From Bordetella petrii (GTDB taxonomy: Bacteria > Pseudomonadota > Gammaproteobacteria > Burkholderiales > Burkholderiaceae_B), in contig NZ_JAJMLX010000002.1 in the NCBI RefSeq assembly GCF_020991325.1, positions 1-64,000 on the forward strand: DNA of 64,000 nt, given 5' to 3'. The notes beneath the pieces are model-generated. The model worked only from the letters and a program-made list of their open reading frames with translations, did no database searches and had not been told where the DNA came from. This document shows positions 8,922-19,948 of this stretch, in pieces. Positions within the stretch are counted from its first letter, which is position 1. Each line of letters starts with the position of its first letter. The position numbers and the translations under genes are program-made.

Positions 8922-10075
8922 TGCTGCCTTTACATCGAGGCCAGGCCGCCATCGTGGGCGTGGCCGAATCGGACCTGGGCGAAGTCGGCCCCGGTTTCAC
9001 GCCGCTGGACCTGATGGCCCAGGGCGTGCAGCGCGCACTGGCCGATTGCGGCTTGAACCTGTCCGACGTAGACGGGATATTCTGCGCGACCTCGCAGTCG
9101 CGCCTGTCGGCCCTGGCGCTGGCGGAATACCTGCGGCTGCCCGACGCCTATCTGGATTCCACCATCGTGGGAGGGTCCTCGTTCATGCTGCACATGGCCA
9201 AGGCGCATCATGCCATCGCCACCGGGGTGTGCGAGGTTGCGGTCATTGCCTACGGCAGCACGCAGCGTTCGCTGGGCCGCAAGAACACCAGCGTGCCCGA
9301 GCCCAACCCCTACGAATCGCCCTACAAGCCTTTTCTGCCGCCCAGCGCCTATGCGCTGGCCGCCGCGCGCCACATGCATGAATTCGGCACCACGCGCGAA
9401 CAGTTGGCCCAGGTGGCGGTGGCGGCGCGGCAGTGGGCGCTGCTGAACCCGGTTGCCTGGGAAAAGACGCCCTTGTCGATCGAGGACGTGCTGGCCTCGC
9501 GCATGGTCAGCTATCCGTTGACGGTGCGCGATTGCTGCCTGGTCACCGACGGCGGCGGCGCCATCGTGATGACCACCTCGCAGCGTGCGGCCGACCTGCG
9601 CAAGCCGCCGGTATTCGTGCTGGGTGGCGGCCATCACACGACACATGCATCGATTTCGAACATGCCGGATTTGGTGAGAACCGGCGCCGCCCAGTCCGGC
9701 AGGCAGGCATTCGCCATGGCGGGTATCGGCATCGACGACGTGGATGTGGTCGAGCTGTACGACGCCTTTACCATCAATACCATCCTGTTCCTGGAAGACC
9801 TGGGTTTCTGCGGCAAGGGCGAGGGCGGGGCGTTCGTGTCGGACGGGCGCATCGCCCCCGGCGGGGAACTGGCGGTCAATACCAACGGAGGCGGGCTGTC
9901 GTACTGCCACCCGGGCATGTACGGATTGTTCCTGCTGATCGAGGCCGTGCGGCAGCTGCGCCGGGAGTGCGGACCGCGCCAGGTGGCGGATGCCCAGGTC
10001 GCATTGGCGCATGGCAATGGCGGCGTGCTGTCATCGCAAAGCACGGTGTTGTTGGGGACGGCCGCGGCGTTGTAG
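8918..10075 (+). CDS. Thiolase-like protein lacking catalytic cysteines (SCP2-thiolase / Ltp2-aldolase-like)
   Basis: 385 residues; a second ATG follows immediately at 8921. Thiolase fold of the non-canonical SCP2 type: AAIVGVAESDLGEVGP at the start, VGGSSFMLHMAKAHHAI where thiolases carry the nucleophilic Cys (here Ser-Ser), VVELYDAFTINTILFLEDLGF, and NTNGGGLSYCHPG with the conserved His. The C-terminal Cys region reads AHGNGG. With neither catalytic Cys apparent, it is better explained as a retro-aldolase such as Ltp2, which partners with a DUF35 protein, than as a true thiolase. It ends the first transcription unit; a LysR gene on the other strand follows. Confidence 0.82.
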   Translation: MMLPLHRGQAAIVGVAESDLGEVGPGFTPLDLMAQGVQRALADCGLNLSDVDGIFCATSQSRLSALALAEYLRLPDAYLDSTIVGGSSFMLHMAKAHHAIATGVCEVAVIAYGSTQRSLGRKNTSVPEPNPYESPYKPFLPPSAYALAAARHMHEFGTTREQLAQVAVAARQWALLNPVAWEKTPLSIEDVLASRMVSYPLTVRDCCLVTDGGGAIVMTTSQRAADLRKPPVFVLGGGHHTTHASISNMPDLVRTGAAQSGRQAFAMAGIGIDDVDVVELYDAFTINTILFLEDLGFCGKGEGGAFVSDGRIAPGGELAVNTNGGGLSYCHPGMYGLFLLIEAVRQLRRECGPRQVADAQVALAHGNGGVLSSQSTVLLGTAAAL

Positions 10076-10261
10076 GGGAAGGCCGAGGGCTGCGGCGGGG
10101 CCCGATGCCTGTCCATCGCCGGGGTTCAAAATCCGCGTAGCCTGCTATGCCGATTTTTCGCACCGCGATGGTGCCCGGGTTTCTAAGATGCTTCTCCAGG
10201 GAAGCGGCACCCGGTCTCCGTGCCATTGCGCTTTCCGTCGATTCAGGAAGAGCCAATGAGG

Positions 10262-11152
10262 TTACGCGGGCTGGGCCAGGAACTGCATCAGGTCGGACAC
10301 GACCGGGCTCAGGCTGTCCAGGTCGCGCACGGCCAGGTGGAAGCGCCGCGAGGCCCATTCGTCCTGCAGGCGCAGCAGCACCAGGCCCATGCTGCCCAGG
10401 TAATTGGCCGCGATGCGTTCAGGCACGATGCCTATGCCCAGCCCTTCGCGGATCATGCGGCAGCGCGTCTCGAAGTTCGACACCTGCAGCTTGACGGTGG
10501 GCGGCCGAGTGACGGTCTGGCCGATATACGCCAGGAACTGGTCCAGCGAATGGCGCGGGAAGTAGCCCAGCAGATCGTAGTCCAGGGCTTCTTCCAGGAA
10601 CAGCTCGGCGCGCGCGGCCAGGGGGTGGCCCACGGGCACTACCAGGCCCACGCGGTCGCTGGCGAACGGAAACGAAACGACACCCGGGGCCGGATGGTCG
10701 GCATGGTAAATGCCGATATCCACCGAACCGTCGATCAGCAGGCGCGGAATGTCGTAACTGTGCGCCTCCAGCAAGTCTATGCTGACATGGTCGCGCTGCG
10801 ACAGGTAGCGCCCCATGCGGTCGGGCAGGAACTGCAGGATGGTGGACGGATTGGCGGCCAGCCGTATCTTGGCCTGCCCATCGGTCGAATACACCTTCAC
10901 CGCCGATTCGGCCAACTGCACCGCGCGCAGGATGGCCTTGGCGCGCTGGTACAGCAGCGTGCCGGCCGGGGTGGGCTCCACGCCGCGTCCGTGACGCTGC
11001 AACAGTGTGCGCTGCAGGTGGCGTTCCAGTTCGGCCACGCGCTTGCTGGCGGCCGAGGTGACCAGGTTGGCCCGTTCGGCCGCCTTGGACAGGCTTTTTT
11101 CTTCTACCGCGGCCACAAACGCCTCGAGGGCGGGGATATCCATGCCTTTCAT
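10262..11152 (-). CDS. LysR-family transcriptional regulator
   Basis: 296 residues from the ATG at 11152 (11143 is also possible; both lack a strong ribosome site). The N-terminal winged helix includes ALEAFVAAVEEKSLSKAAERANLVTSAASKRVAELE, and the effector-binding domain follows from about residue 90. It reads divergently from the acyl-CoA dehydrogenase at 11277, leaving a 124-base shared promoter region, so control of the dehydrogenase-hydrolase pair, and perhaps the whole acyl-CoA cluster, is likely. The 186 bases between its stop and the thiolase-like gene contain no gene I can support. Inducer unknown. Confidence 0.92.
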   Translation of the reverse strand: MKGMDIPALEAFVAAVEEKSLSKAAERANLVTSAASKRVAELERHLQRTLLQRHGRGVEPTPAGTLLYQRAKAILRAVQLAESAVKVYSTDGQAKIRLAANPSTILQFLPDRMGRYLSQRDHVSIDLLEAHSYDIPRLLIDGSVDIGIYHADHPAPGVVSFPFASDRVGLVVPVGHPLAARAELFLEEALDYDLLGYFPRHSLDQFLAYIGQTVTRPPTVKLQVSNFETRCRMIREGLGIGIVPERIAANYLGSMGLVLLRLQDEWASRRFHLAVRDLDSLSPVVSDLMQFLAQPA

Positions 11153-11276
11153 TGGGGGGCTCGATGCTGCGAAGGCGGCTTGCGCCGCGGGCTGGGACTC
11201 CACCGCTTTTATCACGGCCGGCCAGCGCTTGGAAAGCGCATGCCAGCCACCCACTTTTTGATTCAGGGACGACACC

Positions 11277-12434
11277 ATGGATTTCAGCTTGAACCCGGAA
11301 TACCAGGCCTACGCCGACTCGGTGCGCCGCTTTGCGCGCGAACGGCTGGCCGACGGCGCGCTGGCGCGCGCGCATGCCGACACCTATCCCTGGGAAACGG
11401 CGCGGCTGCTGGCCGATAACGGTTTCCTGGGTATCGCTTTTCCCGAAGCGGACGGAGGCCAGGGCGGCACACTGATGCATGCGGTGCTGGCCATCCAGGA
11501 AATCGCGCTGGTGTGCCCTCGCAGCGCCGACATCGTCCAGGCCGGCAACTTCGGACCCATACGCACTTTTGTGGAGTACGCTTCGGATGAACAGAAAGCG
11601 CGCTTCCTGCCCGACCTGCTTGGAGGGCGCAAGCTGATCTCGCTGGGCATGACTGAGCCGCAGGCCGGATCCGCCGTCACCGAGCTGTCCACCACCGCCA
11701 CAGTGGAGGGCGACGAGGTCGTCATCCATGGCAGCAAGATCTTCTCCACCCATAGTCCCGAGGCCGGGTTGTTCCTGGTCTATGTGCGATTCGGGCCGGG
11801 CACGGGCGGCATAGGCTCGGTGCTGATCGAACGCGACACCCAGGGCTTTACCGTGGGCCAGCCGTCGCGCTTCATGAATGGCGAGCATTGGGCGCAGCTG
11901 TATTTCGATGGCGCGCGCATTCCGGCATCGCAAGTGCTGCTGGGACCGGGCGGCTTCAAGAAACAGATCTCCGGCTTCAACGTCGAGCGCCTGGGCAATG
12001 CCTCGCGTTCGCTGGCGCTGGGCCGCCACGCCTTCAACCTGGCGCGCGAGCACGCCTTGATACGCAAGCAGTTCGGCCGCGAGCTGTGCGAATTCCAGGG
12101 CCTGCAGTGGAAGTTCGCCGACATGTGGATGAAGCTGGAGCAGGCCCAGCTGCTGCTGTACAAGGCCGCGCTGGAGGGCGAACACGGCCTGCCTTCGGCG
12201 CAGAGCACGGCCATGGCCAAGCTGGCCTGCAACGAAGCTGGCTGGTTTGCCTCGAACGAGGCCATGCAGGTCATGGGCGGCATGGGGTTCAGCCAGGAAT
12301 CCCTGGTAGAGTACTGCGTGCGCCGCACCCGCGGCTGGATGATTGCTGGGGGCTCCATCGAAATGCTGAAAAACCGAATTGCCGAAGGCGTGTTCGAGCG
12401 CAGTTTTTCGCAGCGCCCGCCCAAGGCCGCATAA
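11277..12434 (+). CDS. Acyl-CoA dehydrogenase
   Basis: 385 residues, full length for the family. The N-terminal helical domain (FAREXL-type start at RRFARERLADGAL), the FAD-contact segment ISLGMTEPQAGSAVTEL, the middle beta domain and the C-terminal IRKQFGRELCEFQGLQWKFADM are all visible. The catalytic base region reads AGGSIEMLKNRIAEG, with the glutamate in place. Catalyses alpha,beta-desaturation of an acyl-CoA, passing electrons to ETF. It is divergent to the LysR gene, and its stop overlaps the start of a hydrolase (TAATG). It would supply the first oxidation for the hydratase/dehydrogenase/cleavage steps encoded upstream. Confidence 0.94.
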   Translation: MDFSLNPEYQAYADSVRRFARERLADGALARAHADTYPWETARLLADNGFLGIAFPEADGGQGGTLMHAVLAIQEIALVCPRSADIVQAGNFGPIRTFVEYASDEQKARFLPDLLGGRKLISLGMTEPQAGSAVTELSTTATVEGDEVVIHGSKIFSTHSPEAGLFLVYVRFGPGTGGIGSVLIERDTQGFTVGQPSRFMNGEHWAQLYFDGARIPASQVLLGPGGFKKQISGFNVERLGNASRSLALGRHAFNLAREHALIRKQFGRELCEFQGLQWKFADMWMKLEQAQLLLYKAALEGEHGLPSAQSTAMAKLACNEAGWFASNEAMQVMGGMGFSQESLVEYCVRRTRGWMIAGGSIEMLKNRIAEGVFERSFSQRPPKAA

Positions 12435-13297
12435 TGGCCGCAACGCCAGACCTTCACACCGCGCACCCCGAAATCGCCCGGCTGTCCGGCCTAGTCGACG
12501 TCGTTGATATCCCCGGCCCGGCCGGCGCGGTGCGCTGGCATCGTCTCGGGCGCGGCGAGCCGCTGGTGCTGCTGCACGGCGGCCACGGCAGCTGGCTGCA
12601 CTGGCTGCGCAATATCGAGGCCCTGGCGGCCAGCCATACCGTATGGGTGCCGGACATGCCCGGCTATTTGGGTTCGGCCGATGTGCCGCCGCCCGCAGGG
12701 CCGGACGATCTCGTGCCCTTGCTCGAGGCCCTGCATGCCACGCTGGACCAGGCCGTAGGGCGCGACACGTATATTGGGCTGGCGGGTTTTTCTTTTGGCG
12801 GCCTGGTGGCATCGCGGCTGGCCGCCAGGCGCGCGCGCGTGCATCGGCTGGCCTTGTTGGGGTCGGGCGGCCATGGCACGCCGCGTCCCAGGCCCTTGAA
12901 CCTGCGGCAGTGGCGCCAGGCCGAATCGGCAGAGCAGCGCCGTGCCACCCTGCGCCACAACCTGAATGAACTGATGCTGTACCACCACGCCCCCGACGAA
13001 CTGGCGCTGGATGTGCACGAGATCAGTTGCGTGGCGACGCGCTTTCGCAGCCGCACCGCGTCGCAAGGCAACGGCATGGTGCAGGCCCTGCGCCAGTATG
13101 GCGGGCCGGCGCTGCTGATCTGGGGCGAACATGACGTCACCGCCGCAGCGCGGCAAGTGGCGCCCGCCATCGCGGCCGAAGGCCCGGGGCGCGAATGGCG
13201 CGTGGTGCCCCAGGCCGGCCATTGGGTGCAGTACGAAGGCGCAGCCGTGGTCAACGACCTGCTGGCGCGCTGGTTCGGCGGGCAGGCACTGCCGTAG
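12434..13297 (+). CDS. Alpha/beta hydrolase
   Basis: 287 residues from the ATG at 12434, overlapping the dehydrogenase stop by one base. The alpha/beta-hydrolase signatures are LVLLHGGHGSWLHW (oxyanion HG), the nucleophile elbow GFSFGG, the acid region WGEHDVT, and the catalytic histidine in AGHWVQYE. Similar proteins cleave carbon-carbon bonds of ring-fission products, esters or CoA thioesters. The context suggests it opens or hydrolyses an intermediate of the acyl-CoA pathway. No signal peptide. It converges on ridA with only 10 bases between. Confidence 0.9.
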   Translation: MAATPDLHTAHPEIARLSGLVDVVDIPGPAGAVRWHRLGRGEPLVLLHGGHGSWLHWLRNIEALAASHTVWVPDMPGYLGSADVPPPAGPDDLVPLLEALHATLDQAVGRDTYIGLAGFSFGGLVASRLAARRARVHRLALLGSGGHGTPRPRPLNLRQWRQAESAEQRRATLRHNLNELMLYHHAPDELALDVHEISCVATRFRSRTASQGNGMVQALRQYGGPALLIWGEHDVTAAARQVAPAIAAEGPGREWRVVPQAGHWVQYEGAAVVNDLLARWFGGQALP

Positions 13298-13307
13298 CCG
13301 CGCCGGG

Positions 13308-13721
13308 CTAGGGTCTCTTGTAGGCCACGCAATCCACTTCGACTTTCGCGTCGATCACCAGGCGCGATTCCACGCAGGCGCGCGCCGGCGGGTGCGCGCC
13401 AAAGTGTTCCTTGAACACTTTATTGAAGGCCGCGAAATCGCGCGGGTCGTCCAGCCAGACTCCGCAGCGCACCACATGTTCCGGGCCATAGCCGGCTTCC
13501 TGCAGAATGGCCAGCACCTGGCCGATGGCGGCATGCGACTGGGCCACGATGCCGCCTTCCACGACTTCGCCATCGCGCATGGGAACCTGGCCCGATACAT
13601 ACAGCCAGCCGTCGGCCTGCACGGCCCGCGCGAACGGCATGTGCTGGCCGCCTTGGCCGGTGCCGCCGGCCACGCCGTAGCGGATGATGCCGTTGGCGTC
13701 GGCGGTAGGGGGTGTGTTCAT
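13308..13721 (-). CDS. RidA/YjgF-family enamine/imine deaminase
   Basis: 137 residues from the ATG at 13721, with GGAGC upstream. Family signatures: GWLYVSGQVPMRDGEVV, IGQVLAILQEAGYGPEHVV, and PPARACVESRLVIDAKVEVDCVA, which keeps the arginine used by active RidA proteins to hydrolyse 2-aminoacrylate-type enamines and imines. It overlaps the D-aminoacylase stop by four bases and is the last gene of a nine-gene minus-strand operon. The first gene of that operon is a PLP enzyme that can make such reactive intermediates, so detoxification or completion of deamination is a natural role. Confidence 0.9.
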   Translation of the reverse strand: MNTPPTADANGIIRYGVAGGTGQGGQHMPFARAVQADGWLYVSGQVPMRDGEVVEGGIVAQSHAAIGQVLAILQEAGYGPEHVVRCGVWLDDPRDFAAFNKVFKEHFGAHPPARACVESRLVIDAKVEVDCVAYKRP

Positions 13722-15205
13722 GCTTGCTCCTGGGGGGCGGAAGAAGAAAATGCGTTGAAGCTGGCGCGCAGGTCGCCGCCGCGCGGCAGCCAGCGGCCGG
13801 CCCGTGCTCCGGTGGGGCTGCCGGCCCGATAGGAAAGCGTGCCGTTCACCCACACCGCGGCAATGCCGGCGGCGGGCTGCTCGGGCTGGGCATAACTGGC
13901 GCGATCGGCCACATTGGCCGGGTCGAACAGTACCAGGTCGGCGTAATGCCCGGCGCGCACCAGGCCGCGTTCGCGCAGGCCGAAGCGCGCCGCGGACAGG
14001 CCCGTCATTTTGTGCACGGCCTGTTCCAGCGGGAACAGGCCCAGTTCGCGGCTGTAATGGCCCAGCACGCGCGGAAACGCGCCCCACAGCCGAGGATGCG
14101 GGAGCGGATCGTTGGGCAGGCCGTCCGAGCCCACCATGGTCAGGCGGTGCGCCAGGATGCGGCGCACGTCGTCTTCATGCATGCCGTGGTACACCGCGCC
14201 GGCCGGCTGCAGGCGCTTTGCGGTTTCCAGTAGCGGCAATTGCCACTGCGCGGCAATGTCGGCCAGTGTGCGGCCGGCCATGTCAGGGTGGGGGTGCGAC
14301 CAGGTGATGTCAATGTCGAATTCGTCGGTAACCTGTTTCAGGTCCAGCGTGGACGAACTGGCGGAATAGGGATAGCAGTCGCAGCCCACCGGCAGATAGC
14401 GGCCGGCCGTGTCCAGGCTGGCCAGTACTTCGCCGCTGCGCCCCCAGTTGCCGGCACCGGCGCACTTCAAGTGCGATACCACCACGGGCACCTTGGCGTG
14501 CGCGGCAATGTCGTAGGCTTCCTGCATGGCCTGCAGGATCTCGGCGAACTCCGTACGCAGGTGGGTGGTGTACAGCGCGCCCCAGGCATCAAGTTCTTCG
14601 GCCAGGGCCTGCACTTCAGCGGTGTCGGCCTGGTAGGCCGAGGCATAGGCCAGCCCGGTGCTCAGCCCGATGGCGCCGTGGCGCAGCGCATCGCGCAGCT
14701 GGGCGCGCATGGCGGCGATCTCGGCGCCGGTGGCCCGCCGGTCCAGGCGATCCATGTGGTTATTGCGCAAGGCCGTGTGGCCCACCAACGCGGCCACGTT
14801 GACGGTGGGCCGCGCGGCGTCCACGGCCCGCGTGTAGTCGGCGAACGTGGGGTAGCTGAAATCGTCGCGGCCGCCCAGCAGGTTCATGGGGTCGGGCGGG
14901 TCGCCGCGCAAGCTGACGGGCGATGCGCTGATGCCGCAGTTGCCCACCACCACGGTGGTGACGCCCTGCGACAGCTTGGGCAGCATGCCGGGGGTGCGGA
15001 TGACATTGGTGTCGTCATGCGTGTGCACGTCGATGAAGCCGGGCGCCAGCACCAGCCCCTTGGCGTCGATGTGCTGGCGCGCCGGGGCGCCGCGCAACGG
15101 GCCGATGGCGGCGATGCGGCCGTCGGCCAACGCCACGTCCGCCTGGAAACCGGCCGCGCCGCTGCCGTCCATGACCCGTGCGCCGCCGATCAGGGTGTCG
15201 TACAT
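13718..15205 (-). CDS. D-aminoacylase / N-acyl-D-amino-acid deacylase
   Basis: 495 residues from the ATG at 15205 (GGGAGA upstream). Amidohydrolase-superfamily TIM barrel: GFIDVHTHDDTNVIRTPGMLPKLSQGVTTVVVGNCG (metal-binding HxH), VVVSHLKCAG with a conserved His-Lys, and VGSDGLPNDPLPHPRLWG with the catalytic Asp. The region matches D-aminoacylases that hydrolyse N-acyl-D-amino acids to D-amino acid and carboxylate, in the cytoplasm. Placed between the RpiR regulator and ridA in the D-amino-acid operon. Dihydropyrimidinase-like substrates are a less likely alternative. Confidence 0.93.
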   Translation of the reverse strand: MYDTLIGGARVMDGSGAAGFQADVALADGRIAAIGPLRGAPARQHIDAKGLVLAPGFIDVHTHDDTNVIRTPGMLPKLSQGVTTVVVGNCGISASPVSLRGDPPDPMNLLGGRDDFSYPTFADYTRAVDAARPTVNVAALVGHTALRNNHMDRLDRRATGAEIAAMRAQLRDALRHGAIGLSTGLAYASAYQADTAEVQALAEELDAWGALYTTHLRTEFAEILQAMQEAYDIAAHAKVPVVVSHLKCAGAGNWGRSGEVLASLDTAGRYLPVGCDCYPYSASSSTLDLKQVTDEFDIDITWSHPHPDMAGRTLADIAAQWQLPLLETAKRLQPAGAVYHGMHEDDVRRILAHRLTMVGSDGLPNDPLPHPRLWGAFPRVLGHYSRELGLFPLEQAVHKMTGLSAARFGLRERGLVRAGHYADLVLFDPANVADRASYAQPEQPAAGIAAVWVNGTLSYRAGSPTGARAGRWLPRGGDLRASFNAFSSSAPQEQA

Positions 15206-15209
15206 CGGC

Positions 15210-16114
15210 TCAGTCTCCCAGCGGCAGGCGGTTGGGGCCGCCGCGGTATTCGTCCAGGGCGAGCTTGATGCGGCGCAGCCGTTCCTGCGTGTCTTCCTGG
15301 CGGGCCAGCGCCAGTTCGGTGGCCAGGATGTCGATGGCCAGCAGCATGGCATAGCGCGACGACGAAGGCTTGTAGATGAAGTCGGTCTCGGCCGTGCGAA
15401 TGGGCAGCACTACGTCGGCCAGTTCGGCCAGGGGCGATGCCGGGTCGGTCAGCGTGACCATGCGCGCGCCGTACTGCTTGACGATGCGCGCGCCCGCCAG
15501 GATCTCGGGTGTAAGGCCGGATGTGGACAGCACCACCACCACGTCGCGTTCGTCGAGCGTGGCGGCCACCATGCGCAGCAGCACCGCATCGCTGTAGGCG
15601 GCCACGGCGTAGCCCAGCCGCACCAGGCGCGACTGCAGTTCCTGCGAGAGCACGGCCGACGCGCCGCCCATGCCGAATACATAGGTCATGCGGGCATCGC
15701 GCACGATCCCCGCGGCGCGCTCGAACAGCGTTTCGGAAAACAGCGGCAGGTGCTCGCGCAGCGTGGCTTCGATGTCGGCGTACAGGCGGGCGTAGAAGGT
15801 GCTTTCTTCCGGAGTGGAAGGGTCCAGGAACCGTTCGCCCACGGCGCTGGCCTGCGCCAGTTTCAGTTTCAGGTCGCGCGTGTCGTCGCAGCCCACCGAG
15901 CGCGCGAAGCGCGAAATCGTGGCGATGCTGACGCCGGCCTTCTGTGCCAACAGGTCCACCGTGGCGCCGGCGGCGGCCGCGATGTCGTCCAGGATGGCAT
16001 CGGCCACCTTGCGTTCGGTGGCGCTCAGCGCATCGCGGCGGCTGCGGATCTGGTACACGATGTCGCGCGGCGTGAACATGCCGTCGGCGGCGTCGTGCGG
16101 ATTGCGGGAAATGG

Positions 16115-16118
<4 letters not shown>
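15210..16118 (-). CDS. RpiR/MurR-family regulator with SIS domain
   Basis: 302 residues. N-terminal HTH_6 domain (residues about 16-95: ALSATERKVADAIL, ATVDLLAQKAGVSIATISRFARSVGC), then a sugar-isomerase SIS domain (about 130-260: VFGMGGASAVLSQELQSRL, VVVLSTSGLTPEIL). SIS domains usually sense phosphosugars or related ligands. It sits inside the operon, overlapping the upstream ABC gene by four bases, so it is probably autoregulated. The AT-rich sites at 22844-22897, upstream of the first operon gene, are its most likely target. Confidence 0.92.
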
Positions 16119-18102
<1,984 letters not shown>

Positions 18103-18104
18103 GT

Positions 18105-18974
18105 CTACAGTTCCTTGCGCAGGCGCGGGTCCAGTACGTCGCGCAGCCCGTCGCCCACCAGCTGCAGCGATAGCACCGACAGCACGATGGCAACGCCGGG
18201 GAACACCATGATCCAGTCGGCCTTGCCCATGTACTGCTGGCCGGCGTTGATCATGGTGCCCCAGGTGGGAATGTCGGGCGATACGCCCACCCCCAGGAAC
18301 GACAGCCCGGCCTCGGCCAGGATGGCGTAGGCGAAGATGAACGTGCCCTGCACCAAGATAGGCGACACCAGGTTGCGCAGCACATGCACGGTGACGATGC
18401 GGCGGGTAGGCACGCCCAGCGCGCGGGCGGCCTCCACGAATGGCAGCTCGCGGATCACCAGCGTGGACGCGCGCACGATGCGCGCCAGGCGCGGCGCGTA
18501 CACAATGCCCAGCGCAATCACCACATTCATCAGCGATGGCCCCAGCGCCGCCACCAGCGCGATCGCCAGCAGGATGTCGGGAAAAGCCATCATGGCGTCG
18601 ATCACGCGCGACACTACCTTGTCGGCGCCGCGGAAGAAGCCCGCGATCAGGCCCAGCGCAATGCCCAGCACGCCCGACAGCACCACCACCAGGAAGCCCA
18701 CGGCCAGCGACAGGCGGCCGCCGTGGATGACGCGGCTGAAGACATCGCGGCCGAAGTCGTCGGTGCCGAACCAGTGAGCGGCGCCGGGCGCCTGCAGGCG
18801 GTTCATGATGGACAGCTTGTAGGGGTCGAACGGGCTGATCCAGGGCGCCAGCGCGGCGGCGGCCACCAGCACGCCCAGCACCACCAGGCTGATCAGTACC
18901 GTCTTGCGCGCCACCAGCAGGCGCAGCACCTGCCAGCGCTCGGCGCCCGCGGTGGAAGTTATTGCAATGGCCAT
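18105..18974 (-). CDS. Dipeptide-type ABC transporter permease (DppC-like)
   Basis: 289 residues with an N-terminal cytoplasmic stretch, a first membrane helix near residues 27-49, a periplasmic loop with HWFGTDDFGRDVFSRVIHGGR typical of DppC/OppC, and further helices. The coupling EAA-type loop reads VEAARALGVPTRRIVTVHVLRN. The start at 18974 is one base from the stop of the partner permease. Inner-membrane channel subunit of the peptide-type importer. Confidence 0.94.
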   Translation of the reverse strand: MAIAITSTAGAERWQVLRLLVARKTVLISLVVLGVLVAAAALAPWISPFDPYKLSIMNRLQAPGAAHWFGTDDFGRDVFSRVIHGGRLSLAVGFLVVVLSGVLGIALGLIAGFFRGADKVVSRVIDAMMAFPDILLAIALVAALGPSLMNVVIALGIVYAPRLARIVRASTLVIRELPFVEAARALGVPTRRIVTVHVLRNLVSPILVQGTFIFAYAILAEAGLSFLGVGVSPDIPTWGTMINAGQQYMGKADWIMVFPGVAIVLSVLSLQLVGDGLRDVLDPRLRKEL

Positions 18975-18975
18975 A

Positions 18976-19917
18976 TCAGTAGCGCACCCGTGGATCGACC
19001 AGCAGGTACAACAGGTCGATGAAAAGATTGATCAGTACGTAGATCGCCGCAATGACCAGCAGCGCGCCCTGGATGACGGGGTAATCCCGCCGCAGCACGG
19101 CCGATACCACCAGGCTGCCCACGCCGGGCAGCCCGAACACGGTTTCGGTGACCACCGCGCCGCTGACCAGCAGGGCGGTGGTCAGCCCCAGCACCGTCAG
19201 GATGGGAATCAGCGCATTGCGGGCCGCGTGCTTCAGGATGACCTTGCGTTCCGGCAGGCCCTTGGCGCGCGCCGTGCGCACGTAATCGTCGCGTAGTACG
19301 TCCAGCATGCTGGCGCGGATGAAGCGCGTGATCAGCGCCGAGTTCACCAGGCCCAGCACCACGGCGGGCAATATCAGGTGCGACAGGCGCGTGGCGATGC
19401 TGGCGTCCGGACCGCCGTAGCCGGCCACGGGCAGCCAGCCCAGTTTCACCGAGAAGATCTGCATCAGCAGCAGGCCCAGCCAGAAACTGGGCACGCTGGA
19501 CGTGAACATCGAGAAGGTCACCACCGACTGGTCCAGCGCCGTGCCGCGCCGCACGGCCGACAGAATGCCGACGGGCAGCGCAATGGCGCTGGCGATGGCC
19601 AGCGACATCAGCGTCAGCCAGAATGTGGGTTCGGCGCGGTCGGCCAGGGCGGCGGTGACGGGCTTGTCCAGGAAAATGGACTGGCCCAGGTCGCCGCGCG
19701 CCAGTTGTCCCAGCCAGGACGCGTACTGCACCAGCAGGGGCTGGTCCAGCCCCAGTTGCGCGCGCAGACCCTCGATATCCTGCTGGCTGGCCTGCGGGCC
19801 CAGCATGACCGCCGCCGGGTCGCCCGGCGTCAGGCGCAGGATCACGAACACGATGGTGGCCACGATGAACATCACCGCCACCAGGCCCACCAGGCGATTC
19901 AACAAATAGCGCAGCAC
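18976..19917 (-). CDS. Dipeptide-type ABC transporter permease (DppB-like)
   Basis: 313 residues, starting MLRYLLNRLVGLVAVM with the first membrane helix, then the DppB signature TPGDPAAVMLG, a periplasmic region, and several helices ending in LLYLLVDPRVRY. The EAA-type loop reads DYVRTARAKGLPERKVILKHAARNALIPI. It follows the binding-protein gene by 31 bases and precedes DppC by one base. Inner-membrane subunit of the importer. Confidence 0.95.
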   Translation of the reverse strand: MLRYLLNRLVGLVAVMFIVATIVFVILRLTPGDPAAVMLGPQASQQDIEGLRAQLGLDQPLLVQYASWLGQLARGDLGQSIFLDKPVTAALADRAEPTFWLTLMSLAIASAIALPVGILSAVRRGTALDQSVVTFSMFTSSVPSFWLGLLLMQIFSVKLGWLPVAGYGGPDASIATRLSHLILPAVVLGLVNSALITRFIRASMLDVLRDDYVRTARAKGLPERKVILKHAARNALIPILTVLGLTTALLVSGAVVTETVFGLPGVGSLVVSAVLRRDYPVIQGALLVIAAIYVLINLFIDLLYLLVDPRVRY

Positions 19918-19948
19918 GGTCGCATCCTTTCAACTGGGCGCGCAAGCG

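Noticed and set aside
10419-12812. 797-codon minus-strand frame across LysR and the acyl-CoA dehydrogenase
   Set aside because: Overlaps two well-supported genes in other frames and shows no domain; composition is that of a shadow frame.
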